A stretch of 64,000 bases of DNA from Marinomonas alcarazii (lineage in GTDB: Bacteria > Pseudomonadota > Gammaproteobacteria > Pseudomonadales > Marinomonadaceae). The stretch covers positions 62,001 to 126,000 of the forward strand of contig NZ_QKLW01000003.1 in the NCBI RefSeq assembly GCF_003208215.1, written 5' to 3'. The notes below the pieces were generated by a model. It was not told the DNA's origin, did not search any database, and saw only the letters and a program-made list of their open reading frames with translations. Position numbers and translations under genes: made by a program. This document shows, in pieces, positions 55,873 to 64,000 of this stretch. Each line of letters opens with the position of its first letter. Positions within the stretch are counted from its first letter, which is position 1.

Positions 55873-56922
55873 CTAAATATTCGACACAACTTTTAACATA
55901 TTCAAAAACGCATCCACAGATTCTACTGCCGCTGACTCATGCATGGTGTGGTAACCAATGGTTGGGATTTGAATGGTTGTACCATCTACCAAGCCATTTG
56001 ATGCGGCGATAATGCGGCCAAGCTCAGTACTACCGAGGGAGCTTGGCGGCAAACCTTGCTCAGCCCGTTTGGCGTTTTCATTTTCTACATAACGGTTCTT
56101 GTATAAATAACTGACGTTGTTTTTGACGCACAGTTCTTCAAGAAGCTTGGTGCTGTCTTTATTAAATGTGGCGTTGGCGTCTTTTTCCCTAAGTACCAGA
56201 AGCTGTTCATTGGCGGCTTCTACGTTGGGAAATGGGCTGGTATCCACCACAAACAAGCGGTTGGTTGAGCCACCAAAGCGGCGGAACCACTCAAGCAAAT
56301 AGCGCCAGCTTTTTCCTGCTTCTTCCTGTGCGGTAAAAAAGGCGGTGCCTTTGAAACCATGGTCAAAAAGATGCACCAAAGCCGCGGCTGAAATCACGTT
56401 ATCTAACTGGCCTTCTAAGCGATTATCAACCACATGTAATTGGTCTTTAAACGCAATGGGAGTGCCAGCGACAACGCTCTCTAAGCCTTCTGTTTCGAAA
56501 ATTAAGTTGTTACGAAATTCACAAACGTATGAGCTTTTAATGGTGCCTTTGCCACGGTATACGCCAGACCAAGGTTCGTAGGCGTAGATTTCTTCATGGT
56601 TGAAACGCTCTGTAACCTTGGTCATCAACTCCTCAGAAACCGAGTTATTCAACAAATCGGTGCGATTAGCTGAAACAAACGCGGCGTATTGGAATTCGTT
56701 CGGGCCCGTACAAACCAAGCCATGACGATCAATGTGCGCAGAGAACATAGTGCTAAACGGATCGCTGCCTTGGGCAACCAACAAACCTTCGTACCAAGTG
56801 ACCTTTGCCCCTCGCTCTTCCAGTTCGCGTTGTAAGACACGGAAAAATGAATGCTCTGCGCCAACCACACTGGGTGCGCGAATAAGCAGTTTGAGCAAAT
56901 CGATAAAGTCATCACTAGGCAT
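55873..56922 (-). CDS. M42-family zinc aminopeptidase
   Basis: A 349-residue peptidase. Metal-site motifs are in order: FSAHIDRHG (His-x-Asp), the bridging Asp in NRLEGQLDNVISAAALVHL, the catalytic and metal Glu pair in FFTAQEEAGKSW, VVDTSPF and the final His in IGYHTMHESAAVES. M42 enzymes (glutamyl aminopeptidase/TET type) form large cytoplasmic shells that trim peptides. I used ATG 56922 (MPSDDF); a TTG 15 bases upstream is open. Single gene, divergent from the PAS chemoreceptor. Confidence 0.9.
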   Translation of the reverse strand: MPSDDFIDLLKLLIRAPSVVGAEHSFFRVLQRELEERGAKVTWYEGLLVAQGSDPFSTMFSAHIDRHGLVCTGPNEFQYAAFVSANRTDLLNNSVSEELMTKVTERFNHEEIYAYEPWSGVYRGKGTIKSSYVCEFRNNLIFETEGLESVVAGTPIAFKDQLHVVDNRLEGQLDNVISAAALVHLFDHGFKGTAFFTAQEEAGKSWRYLLEWFRRFGGSTNRLFVVDTSPFPNVEAANEQLLVLREKDANATFNKDSTKLLEELCVKNNVSYLYKNRYVENENAKRAEQGLPPSSLGSTELGRIIAASNGLVDGTTIQIPTIGYHTMHESAAVESVDAFLNMLKVVSNI

Positions 56923-57105
56923 GCAAATAGATTCCAAAAAAGGGGTAAGTCGAAGCTTGTTTATAAACTGAATTGGCTTATTTACATAATATTTTTGTGT
57001 AAATAGTGCTAAGTTGTTTTCTTAAAATAAAAATATTGTCGTGTTCGTGTAAAACATCCGCTACTCTTTAATAAAGTCGAATTGAGATACCTAAGGAAGA
57101 AGCAA

Positions 57106-58422
57106 ATGCTATTTGGTAATAATAAATTATTGACCCGAATTACTGAATTAGAGAAAGAACTTGTTTCCTTCCAAGAGACACAGGCCGACCTTAGACAAGA
57201 AATGTTGTATTTCTCTATAACACCAGACGGAAAGGTAGTCGATGCAAACTCGCTTTTCATAAAGTCCTGTGGTTTTGAAAAAGCTGAATTAATAGGTGAA
57301 AACATTAAAGGCTTTATTCTTGGCAAGTCTTTAGAAAAAGAACATTGCCAAAAAATGTTGTCTGCTATTAGCGAGAAGAAACATTGGCATGGCGCTCTAC
57401 AGCTTGAAACGAAGCAGGGTAAAGAAGCCTGGTATCGGTCGATTATTCAACCGAAAAAACAGGTTGAAGATGGGCGCGTGATATTGGAAGTTTACTCAGC
57501 GGAACTGACGCGAACCATCTCTCAATCTAAAGAAGATGAAGATATGTTGGCGGCGTTGAATCGCTCTACGGCTGTAATTGAATTTAGTTTAGATGGCATC
57601 ATCTTAAATGCTAACGATAATTTCTTAAAAGGCATGGGCTATTCTAATAGCCAAATTGTAGGTCAGCATCACAGAATGTTTTGTGAGCCGAAAGAAGCGG
57701 AATCTCAGGAATATAAACAGTTTTGGCAGCGCTTACGTTCAGGTGAGTTTGTTTCCGATCGATTTAAACGCATTGATAGTCACGGACATGATGTGTGGTT
57801 AGAAGCGTCTTATAACCCAATACGTGATGAAAGTGGCCAGTTATACAAAGTCGCGAAGTTTGCGACGGTTATTACCGAGCAAATGAATCGTGAGTTCGCG
57901 ATTTCTGAAACTTCTGAGATCGCCTATGACATTTCTAAGAAAAGTGATGCAGACGCTGTTAAAGGTAAAAAAGTTGTTGAGTCGACGATTCAGACAATGG
58001 ACGAGCTTTCAGTGCAGATGGGCAATGCGAGCCAAGGAATAATCGAGCTCAATACTCAGTCATTGAAAGTAGCCGCTTTGGTTGAAAGTATCCGTGGTAT
58101 TGCCGATCAAACAAACTTGCTTGCGCTTAATGCCGCGATAGAAGCGGCACGAGCTGGTGAGCAGGGACGAGGTTTCGCGGTGGTTGCTGATGAAGTCAGG
58201 CAGCTTGCTTCTAGAACCAGCTCGGCGACAGAAGAAATCATCAGTGTGGTTGGGGACAACAAAAAGCTGACGGAGCAGGCCGTATCACTTATCAAAGAAA
58301 GTATGGAGAAGGCTCAAAAAGCCCTCGACCTTTCAACGGAAGCGGGTCATGTGATGAATGATATTCAGACAGGCTCAAGACAAGTGGTTGATGCCGTAAG
58401 CCAATTTAACAATAAGTTATAA
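57106..58422 (+). CDS. Soluble PAS-PAS chemoreceptor (BdlA-like)
   Basis: A 438-residue cytoplasmic chemoreceptor without membrane helices. A short coiled coil is followed by two PAS domains (about 25-130, with [20 protein letters not shown]; about 150-255, with [19 protein letters not shown]) and an MCP signalling domain with [20 protein letters not shown] and [14 protein letters not shown]. The layout is that of BdlA, which controls biofilm dispersal, and of related PAS receptors. The methylation helices are short and the protein ends soon after the hairpin, again as in BdlA. The ATG at 57106 has AAGGAAG upstream. Confidence 0.9.
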   Translation: MLFGNNKLLTRITELEKELVSFQETQADLRQEMLYFSITPDGKVVDANSLFIKSCGFEKAELIGENIKGFILGKSLEKEHCQKMLSAISEKKHWHGALQLETKQGKEAWYRSIIQPKKQVEDGRVILEVYSAELTRTISQSKEDEDMLAALNRSTAVIEFSLDGIILNANDNFLKGMGYSNSQIVGQHHRMFCEPKEAESQEYKQFWQRLRSGEFVSDRFKRIDSHGHDVWLEASYNPIRDESGQLYKVAKFATVITEQMNREFAISETSEIAYDISKKSDADAVKGKKVVESTIQTMDELSVQMGNASQGIIELNTQSLKVAALVESIRGIADQTNLLALNAAIEAARAGEQGRGFAVVADEVRQLASRTSSATEEIISVVGDNKKLTEQAVSLIKESMEKAQKALDLSTEAGHVMNDIQTGSRQVVDAVSQFNNKL

Positions 58423-58452
58423 GCGTTTTTGAAATATAGAAATAACATCAAT

Positions 58453-58486
58453 ATCCCCTAAGCTTTTACTCTTAGGGGATTTTTTT
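58453..58486 (+). terminator. Rho-independent terminator after the PAS chemoreceptor
   Basis: Stem ATCCCCTAAG / CTTAGGGGAT followed by seven T residues, 30 bases past the stop. Confidence 0.92.
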
Positions 58487-58515
58487 ATGCTAAAAAAGCA
58501 TTTGATACTGAGCCT

Positions 58516-59634
58516 TTAAAACAAGGCCATCTGATCACCTTCCTTTGGCGGAACCGCAAAATGACGACAATCGAGATAGCTTAATCGGTTGTCATCCAAT
58601 CTATACTTGCGTCGTGCTCTGTGAAAACGTTGGTTAATTAAATCCGCAAAAATACCTTCCCCCGTCATGCGCTTGCCAAATTGGCTGTTGTAGAGCTTGC
58701 CACCGCGCATGTCCATAATGCGCTGCAAAACGTGTTCAGCTCTGTCTGGGTAATGCTGGTGGAGCCAGTCGGAAAATAAAGGCGCCACTTCGTGAGGCAA
58801 ACGCAACATGATGTAATTGATGGATTGCGCGCCAACCTCCGCGCAAGCGGCGACGATTTCTTCTAGCTCGTTATCGTTGATAAAAGGAATCACCGGTGCG
58901 ACAAGAACCGAAACCGGAATACCAGCTTCACGTAAGGTTTTAATCACTTGTAAACGTGTTTTTCCTGATGCCGTTCTAGGTTCCAAAATACGCTTTAAAT
59001 CGTTATTGAGCGTCGTCACGCTGATCGCCACATGGATAAGCTTTTTTTCTGCCATTTGCGCGAGCAAATCTATGTCTCTGAGTATCAAGGTGCTTTTGGT
59101 TATTAGCGAGATGGGCTGATTGTGGGCCAAGGCAATTTCTAATAATTGCCGAGTGATTTTGAGTTGTTTCTCAATCGGCTGATAGGCATCAGTATTGATG
59201 CCTAATGCAATGGGTTCGCAGCGATACTTTGGGTGTGCCAGTTCTTCTTCAAACAAAAACGCTGCATTGGTTTTGGCAACCAGTTTGGTTTCAAAATCCA
59301 ACCCTGGCGACAAATCTAAATACGCATGAGTTGGTCGAGCAAAGCAATACACACAACCATGTTCGCAGCCTTTATAAGGATTCACAGACATGCGAAAAGG
59401 AATGTCAGGAGAGGAATTGCGGCTGATGATGCTTTTGGCGCGTTCATGACGAACTTCTGTTTTGGGCGATGATGTTTCCAGCAAAGCAATCGCTTCGTCG
59501 TTTTCATCTACTTCAACCAGCGTAATAGCAAAGCGCCCAGCTATATTATTGGCTGTGCCGCGCCCCTTGATAGGATGATTGAAAGGCGATTTCTCGCCTT
59601 TTTGATCGCTGTTATTGGTAAAAGAAGCAGACAT
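58516..59634 (-). CDS. PA0069-type radical SAM protein (SplB-like)
   Basis: A 372-residue radical SAM enzyme. The iron-sulfur motif CEHGCVYC (near residue 93) is followed by FARPTHAYLDLSPGLDFETK, diagnostic of the PA0069 group distantly related to spore photoproduct lyase. The substrate is unknown. The C-terminal basic region RFHRARRKYRL could touch nucleic acid. Located alone in this window, separate from the photolyase operon. Confidence 0.92.
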   Translation of the reverse strand: MSASFTNNSDQKGEKSPFNHPIKGRGTANNIAGRFAITLVEVDENDEAIALLETSSPKTEVRHERAKSIISRNSSPDIPFRMSVNPYKGCEHGCVYCFARPTHAYLDLSPGLDFETKLVAKTNAAFLFEEELAHPKYRCEPIALGINTDAYQPIEKQLKITRQLLEIALAHNQPISLITKSTLILRDIDLLAQMAEKKLIHVAISVTTLNNDLKRILEPRTASGKTRLQVIKTLREAGIPVSVLVAPVIPFINDNELEEIVAACAEVGAQSINYIMLRLPHEVAPLFSDWLHQHYPDRAEHVLQRIMDMRGGKLYNSQFGKRMTGEGIFADLINQRFHRARRKYRLDDNRLSYLDCRHFAVPPKEGDQMALF

Positions 59635-59715
59635 AAAACACTCAAAATGCTGTATATATAAACAGTATTTTGGGTGTTGAATTTTAATAAAGCAAGTTTT
59701 CTTTTGTTGGCTTAT

Positions 59716-60774
59716 TTAGAGCGAGACGTTACGTTTTTGTCGCATCAGGAAGACAAAGGCGATGCCGCCGACTAGGCCAGTAAGAATGCCGATTGGCATG
59801 TCTTCCGGTGGCATGATGATTCTGGAAGCAATGTCAGCCGCGACGAGGAACAGAGCGCCGAATAACGCGGATAAAGGTAAGACTTTGCGGTAATCGCCAC
59901 CCACCAACAAACGCACGATATGCGGCACCATCAGGCCGACAAAGCCGATGACACCGGAAAAGGCGACGGCTGCGCCAGTCAGCAGCGCGCAGACAACAAT
60001 CACAATCAGGCGGAATCGCTCAACCGGAACGCCTAAGGTGCTGGCGCTTTCATCGCCAAGCGTCATGGCATTTAGATAACGGGCGTTGTAAATCAGATAG
60101 CCGGAACCTAATAAAAGCGTGACCAGTGGAAACCAAAGCTGTCCCCATTGAGCAAGCCCCAAGCCGCCGAGCATCCAGAAAATCACCGTATGAGACGAGC
60201 GGTGATCGCCCATAAAAATGAATAAATTCCCTAAGGCTGTCAGCACAAAGGCTACCGCCACGCCCGCCAGAATCAAACGTCCCGCACTGTGTGCCGAGGA
60301 AAAGTTTGCTACCGCCAAGACTAAAAACATCGCCAACAAAGCACCAAGAAAAGCAAACACGGGAACCGTCACCACGCCTAAAATCATGCCTGTATGGAGC
60401 AAGGCGATAATCGCCCCTAACGCCGCACCAGAAGACACACCCAATAAATGCGGATCCGCCAAAGGGTTACGAGTTACGGATTGCAACGCGGCGCCCACAA
60501 TCGCCAAAGCCGCGCCGACCATGGCAGCGAGCAACGTTCTTGGTAACCGCACCGCCCAGATGATGTTTTCGCGTCCCATTGACCAATTAGGCAGTGTATT
60601 GGTGATCGACAGTTTATGACCGATCACGCTCCACACGGTGGATTGGCTAATGGATACGGAACCCACGCCAATTGCCACGCCCATTAATAACAGCAGTAAG
60701 ATGCTGAGCATGATTAACAAAGCAGGCAAGGGAACACGTCCCATAATGGTGAGCTTTTTGTTGGCAGGCTTCAT
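59716..60774 (-). CDS. FecCD-type metal ABC transporter permease
   Basis: A 352-residue permease with about ten membrane helices. The FecCD core is clear: NPLADPHLLGVSSGAALGAI, LAGVAVAFVLTALGNLFIF and GAAVAFSGVIGFVGLMVPHI followed by VRLLVGGDYR. It imports siderophores, heme, cobalamin or metal-ligand complexes with the binding protein and ATPase encoded upstream. Its start overlaps the binding-protein stop by four bases (ATGA). Confidence 0.94.
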   Translation of the reverse strand: MKPANKKLTIMGRVPLPALLIMLSILLLLLMGVAIGVGSVSISQSTVWSVIGHKLSITNTLPNWSMGRENIIWAVRLPRTLLAAMVGAALAIVGAALQSVTRNPLADPHLLGVSSGAALGAIIALLHTGMILGVVTVPVFAFLGALLAMFLVLAVANFSSAHSAGRLILAGVAVAFVLTALGNLFIFMGDHRSSHTVIFWMLGGLGLAQWGQLWFPLVTLLLGSGYLIYNARYLNAMTLGDESASTLGVPVERFRLIVIVVCALLTGAAVAFSGVIGFVGLMVPHIVRLLVGGDYRKVLPLSALFGALFLVAADIASRIIMPPEDMPIGILTGLVGGIAFVFLMRQKRNVSL

Positions 60775-61754
60775 AACGCGGTTCTAAAAGCCTCGGCTAA
60801 GCGTTTGATCGCATTAATATTACGCGGGCCGGGTGTGGCTTCCACGTATTCTAAAACGACAAAATGGTTGTTTTTCACCGCCGGAATGTTTTCAAAAGCA
60901 GGGTTGCTGCGCAAGAAATTGATCTTTTGTTCTGCGGTCACATCGCCATAGTTAACGATAATAATAAAGTCTGGTGCACGATCAATGACGGCTTCCCAAC
61001 CCATTTGTGTCCAGCTTTTTTGTACGTCATCGACGATGTTTTTGCCGCCTGCGGCTTCGATTAGCGCGGTTGGCATGCCATAGCGACCCGAGGTAAAGGG
61101 TTGTTCTTCACCGGAATCGTAAACGAAGACTTTTGGTGCTGTTTTTAATGGCGCTAGATTAGCTTGGAAATTCTCAAGGTCTTGTTGGTAACCTTGTATC
61201 AAGGCCTGTGCTTGTTCTTCTTTGCCAAAAATACGACCTAGGTTTAGTAAATCCACATAAAGGTCATCCATGGAAACTTTCGGTTTGTCCATGATGTGAA
61301 TACAGCTTTCTGTTAACTCATACACCTTGATCCCAAGCGGTGCCAAGGTGTCAGGCGTAACGCCACCTCCAACACGCATACCATAGTTCCAGCCAGCAAA
61401 ATAAAAGTCCGCGTCAGCACCCAAAAGCACTTCTTTGCTGGGGTATTTTGGCGAAAGTTCAGGTAATTCACCGATGCCATTACGCAATTTTGGGTCTAAG
61501 GTTTTCCAGCCAGACACGCCAGTAAAACCGACCATATGATCTTGCAGGCCGAGTGCTAACATCATCTCGGTCAAGTTGACGTCGTTTGATACAGCCGCTT
61601 TTGGTGCTTGATTGAAGGTAACTTGGCGGTCACAGCTTTGTACGGTGACAGGGTAATCAGAGGCACTCGCTAAGCCTGTGTGTAAAAGGCTTAACAATGC
61701 GCCACTAACGAGTAATGATGTGTGTTTGATGTTTGTAGTAACACTCGTTGTCAT
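60771..61754 (-). CDS. Metal/siderophore-type ABC substrate-binding protein
   Basis: A 327-residue class III (BtuF/FhuD-like) periplasmic receptor with a signal peptide (about 1-31, ending LASAS). The mature part has PAAV-type KAAVSNDVNLTEMMLALGLQ, VFVYDSGEEQPFTSGRYGMP and an end PAVKNNHFVVLEYVEATPGP. Cargo is unknown; the long linking helix and the FecCD partner point to a metal complex. It lies 12 bases after the ATPase gene. A Zur-like box near the start of the operon makes zinc-complex uptake a testable option. Confidence 0.9.
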   Translation of the reverse strand: MTTSVTTNIKHTSLLVSGALLSLLHTGLASASDYPVTVQSCDRQVTFNQAPKAAVSNDVNLTEMMLALGLQDHMVGFTGVSGWKTLDPKLRNGIGELPELSPKYPSKEVLLGADADFYFAGWNYGMRVGGGVTPDTLAPLGIKVYELTESCIHIMDKPKVSMDDLYVDLLNLGRIFGKEEQAQALIQGYQQDLENFQANLAPLKTAPKVFVYDSGEEQPFTSGRYGMPTALIEAAGGKNIVDDVQKSWTQMGWEAVIDRAPDFIIIVNYGDVTAEQKINFLRSNPAFENIPAVKNNHFVVLEYVEATPGPRNINAIKRLAEAFRTAL

Positions 61755-61766
61755 GAATTTATCCTG

Positions 61767-62528
61767 TTAATCATTGATATAAAAAGAGAATCTTGGGCGT
61801 TGTGTAATGGGATGCTCATCAATGATGGTGTCCACATCAAATACTTGTTTTATGCGTTGTTTGGTAAAGACATCGTTTGGTGGCGAGCAAGCTTGCATTT
61901 CGCCATTCTGCATAACCAGTACCCGATCAGCATAAGCAGAGGCTAAGGCGAGATCGTGCAATGACACGATGAGCGTGCAAGGCAGTTTTGCTAATAACGC
62001 GAGCACATCGAGTTGGTGGCGAATGTCTAGATGATTGGTTGGCTCATCTAGAATCAGTATGTCAGGGCGCTGCGCTAAGGCTCTGGCGATAATTACCCGC
62101 TGGCGTTCACCACCAGACAAAGAGTCGAAGGAGCGCTCGGCCAAATGGGCCACATCAAGTAAGGCGAGTGCGTTTTCGACGATTTGAGAATCTTCCTCGG
62201 AGCGCCCCCAGACAAGAGACTTTGGTGTCAGTCCGATTTCGACCATTTCAAAAACGCTGAGGCCAAATTCTCCTCCTGTGTCTTGTAAAACGGTGGCGAT
62301 GCGTTGAGCGCATTGGCGTGGCGATAGCGACCAGATGTCTTTACCATCAAGCAAAACTGTGCCATTGCTGGGTTTATTGGTGCGATAAAGGCAGCGTAAT
62401 AAACTGGTTTTCCCTGATCCATTTGGGCCAACGATGGCAAGAAATTCACCTGGGTGAACCGTCACAGTGACAGGCTTAAGTAATGCTTTGTCTCGATATG
62501 GAGACCAAGCCACGTCGTTCAACTGCAT
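61767..62528 (-). CDS. FecE-type ABC transporter ATP-binding protein
   Basis: A 253-residue ATPase with Walker [16 protein letters not shown], signature [15 protein letters not shown], Walker [15 protein letters not shown] and switch His in [11 protein letters not shown]. It is the first gene of the three-gene metal transporter. I chose ATG 62528 (MQLNDVAW), which gives the usual family length; an in-frame TTG at 62618 would add 30 residues unlike family members, with little ribosome-site support. Confidence 0.92.
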   Translation of the reverse strand: MQLNDVAWSPYRDKALLKPVTVTVHPGEFLAIVGPNGSGKTSLLRCLYRTNKPSNGTVLLDGKDIWSLSPRQCAQRIATVLQDTGGEFGLSVFEMVEIGLTPKSLVWGRSEEDSQIVENALALLDVAHLAERSFDSLSGGERQRVIIARALAQRPDILILDEPTNHLDIRHQLDVLALLAKLPCTLIVSLHDLALASAYADRVLVMQNGEMQACSPPNDVFTKQRIKQVFDVDTIIDEHPITQRPRFSFYIND

Positions 62529-62644
62529 ACATGCAGGTCGGCAACTAGAAAAAAACGAGTAGGAAGAATCCTCTTGTTGGGTGTCGCTTGGTAGAGTTGA
62601 AGGCGCTTCATTAATCAAGGTAAATCAGGTTCCGTAGAGGTGTT

Positions 62645-62659
62645 TGTTACATGATAACA
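62645..62659. promoter_or_regulatory. Zur-like palindrome upstream of the metal ABC operon
   Basis: TGTTA-CATGA-TAACA, a perfect 5-5-5 dyad. On the minus strand the surrounding 17 bases match the core of the gammaproteobacterial Zur consensus ATGTTATA-N-TATAACAT at 14 positions. It is about 117 bases before the chosen ATPase start. It does not match a Fur box. Confidence 0.5.
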
Positions 62660-62681
62660 TCGAATGTCGTAAATACAGTCA

Positions 62682-62721
62682 ATCCTTCTCCCTGCTGATG
62701 AAAAATAGCGGAGAGAAGGAT
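62682..62721. repeat. Inverted repeat between GST and ABC genes
   Basis: Arms ATCCTTCTC (62682-62690) and GAGAAGGAT (62713-62721) with a 22-base spacer. No T-run follows on either strand, so it is not a clear terminator; it could stabilise the 3' end of the glutathione S-transferase mRNA. Confidence 0.4.
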
Positions 62722-62806
62722 ATATAGACGAGCAGAGACTATACGGAAGGGTGTTTCACGCAACAAGGTTTGCTGGCTGGTGAATTTTCATCTTCTCATG
62801 TGGGAA

Positions 62807-63427
62807 TTAAATAATGTGTGCTTGATTAATGGGAATAAACCAATCCAAGGCTTCGATGTCTTTAATCCAGCGCTGAATATTAGGATAGTCGGATAATTGA
62901 TAGGCGCCGCCTTCTTCCGCCACATGGGTATAAGGAAACAAACAAATATCCGCCAGTGTGATGGAATCACCGACTAAGTAAGTTTGCGTGGCTAACGTGT
63001 CTTCCATTTGTTTTAACGCGGCGCGGCCTTGCTCAATACGATCTGGCAGCATGTGTTTTTTTAGCTCCGTCATGGCGTTGTGAGTCAGCCAGAAACGTGG
63101 CGAGGCAATGTTTGGCTCGTGGCTGTATTGCTCCCAAAATAACCATTTATAGACCTTGGCTCTAAGCATGGCATTGTTTGGTAACAAGGCCGATTGGTGT
63201 TGTTCTGCAAGATAGAGAAGCACCGCGTTGCTTTCACTCAAGCACTCTCCATCGTCCAACTCCAGCACTGGAATTTTCCCGTTTGGATTCATCGCCAAAA
63301 AAGATTCTGTGTGCGTTTCCCCTTTGGTAATGTCATATTGTTTCAGTGTTACTTTCAGGCCTAAGCAGGCGCATAGCAAACGGATTTTATAACCGTTCCC
63401 TGAGGGTAAAAAATCGTGCAGAATCAT
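62807..63427 (-). CDS. Glutathione S-transferase family protein
   Basis: A 206-residue GST. The N-terminal thioredoxin-like domain has LPSGNGYKIRLLCACLGLKV and NPNGKIPVLELDDGECLSES (the ES pair binds glutathione); the C-terminal helical domain has TYLVGDSITLADICLFPYTH. Function likely detoxification or thiol chemistry; exact class not assigned. The ATG at 63427 has AAGGA upstream; the longer open frame to 63508 lacks one. Divergent from a LysR regulator. Confidence 0.92.
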   Translation of the reverse strand: MILHDFLPSGNGYKIRLLCACLGLKVTLKQYDITKGETHTESFLAMNPNGKIPVLELDDGECLSESNAVLLYLAEQHQSALLPNNAMLRAKVYKWLFWEQYSHEPNIASPRFWLTHNAMTELKKHMLPDRIEQGRAALKQMEDTLATQTYLVGDSITLADICLFPYTHVAEEGGAYQLSDYPNIQRWIKDIEALDWFIPINQAHII

Positions 63428-63545
63428 AAGTCTTTCCTTCTTTGTTGATGGTCTGATCATGTGACAAGACTGAAACAGAAAAAAGCCAATTAAATTGAAG
63501 GCTGGCATAACGCATTTTGATGAATGATCAAATGAGAGAACGGCA

Positions 63546-64000
63546 TTGGATACGGAACTATTAAAAACCCTAGTGGCGATTGTCGATCACGGTAGTTTTC
63601 AGCGTGCCGCTATGCAAACCTTTCGCACGCCATCGGCCATCAGCATGCAGATGAAACGACTGGAAGAACAAGTTGGCACCGAGCTGTTTTGCAAACAAGG
63701 TCGAGAGCAAGTGCTCACCGAAGACGGCCAACAGTTGGTTCATTACGCACGGCGAATTTTGCAGCTGCAAGAAAGCGCATTACAATCCATCAAAGGCCCG
63801 CAGCAGGGTGTCTTGCTTAATCTTGGTTGTCCGAATGATTATGTGGCGAATTTACTCGTTGTCGTCATGACGGTCATGGAAGCCATGTTGCCGAATATTC
63901 GCTTTCGAATTCGCACGGGGACATCGGCTGAACTAAGAGAATGGATGGACAAAGGCGAAGTGGATTTAGCTATAGTCACGCGAACGCCTGATAGCGACGA
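63546..64000 (+). CDS. LysR-family transcriptional regulator, N-terminal part (cut by window end)
   Basis: The frame is open from TTG 63546 to the window end (about 151 residues). The HTH reads VAIVDHGSFQRAAMQTFRTP then SAISMQMKRLEEQVGTELF, clearly LysR type; the effector domain begins LLNLGCPNDYVANLLV. GAGAG lies eight bases upstream of the TTG, and an in-frame stop shortly before excludes longer starts. It is divergent from the GST gene (118-base gap) and may control it. Confidence 0.9.
   Translation, partial: MDTELLKTLVAIVDHGSFQRAAMQTFRTPSAISMQMKRLEEQVGTELFCKQGREQVLTEDGQQLVHYARRILQLQESALQSIKGPQQGVLLNLGCPNDYVANLLVVVMTVMEAMLPNIRFRIRTGTSAELREWMDKGEVDLAIVTRTPDSD

Noticed and set aside
62619..62806. 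Cobalamin riboswitch before the FecBCD-type operon
   Set aside because: The leader lacks the conserved B12-box and core motifs; only a short dyad and a Zur-like palindrome are visible.
1..64000. CRISPR arrays, tRNA or rRNA genes
   Set aside because: No regularly spaced direct repeats and no recognisable tRNA or rRNA sequence found on either strand by eye.

Overview
The window is a 64 kb chromosomal segment from a marine-type gammaproteobacterium. SstT, GcvR, AhpCF with an OxyR-type site, a sigma-54 regulator, OprF/OmpA-like porins and TRAP transporters all fit the Oceanospirillales, and a Marinomonas-like organism is my best guess. I cannot prove the genus from sequence alone. There are no rRNA or tRNA genes, no CRISPR array and no complete insertion sequence that I could recognise.

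Layout. 0-9 kb: end of a Na+/serine symporter (sstT), a chemoreceptor, an MFS exporter, a GcvR-like ACT protein, then three overlapping genes of the photolyase/cryptochrome superfamily on the minus strand (CRY-DASH, a second photolyase/cryptochrome, and an iron-sulfur (6-4) photolyase). 9-17.7 kb: an accessory pocket. It holds yjdM, a DUF3817 membrane protein, a class-C acid phosphatase, a DUF3237 gene, a truncated second copy of the phosphatase, an orphan Phd/YefM antitoxin, a higBA toxin-antitoxin pair, and a single 4.3 kb gene for a NACHT-type STAND NTPase with a C-terminal PD-(D/E)XK-like nuclease. That last protein is the best candidate here for an undescribed anti-phage or innate-immune system. 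17.7-26.4 kb: ahpC-ahpF under an OxyR-type site, then a three-gene signalling operon (periplasmic binding protein, hybrid histidine kinase, HD-GYP response regulator).

26.5-35.2 kb: a catabolic cluster with 5-oxoprolinase (pxpABC), a TRAP transporter, a DUF1445 hydro-lyase/D-glutamate-cyclase-like gene, and a divergent amidase with its LysR regulator. 35.4-44.1 kb: DUF502, a BaiN-type flavoprotein, two related outer-membrane barrel genes (one lacking the OmpA peptidoglycan domain), a YafY-type WYL regulator with a VOC protein, a DODA-type dioxygenase, a phytanoyl-CoA dioxygenase-like gene and several small genes. 44.2-52.6 kb: a complete glycerol-type ABC transporter operon in the order glpSTPQUV, with a near-consensus sigma-54 promoter, next to a divergent AcoR-like sigma-54 activator. 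53.4-55.6 kb: mesX-mesD, a folate-independent, oxygen-linked methionine synthase pair behind a MetR-type box. 55.8-64 kb: M42 peptidase, BdlA-like PAS chemoreceptor, SplB-like radical SAM protein, a FecBCD-type metal ABC transporter behind a Zur-like box, a glutathione S-transferase and the start of a LysR regulator.

Four different inverted-repeat intergenic elements lie at 17.6, 19.4, 30.9 and 55.7 kb. Several perfect palindromes sit in divergent promoter regions and are probably operators.
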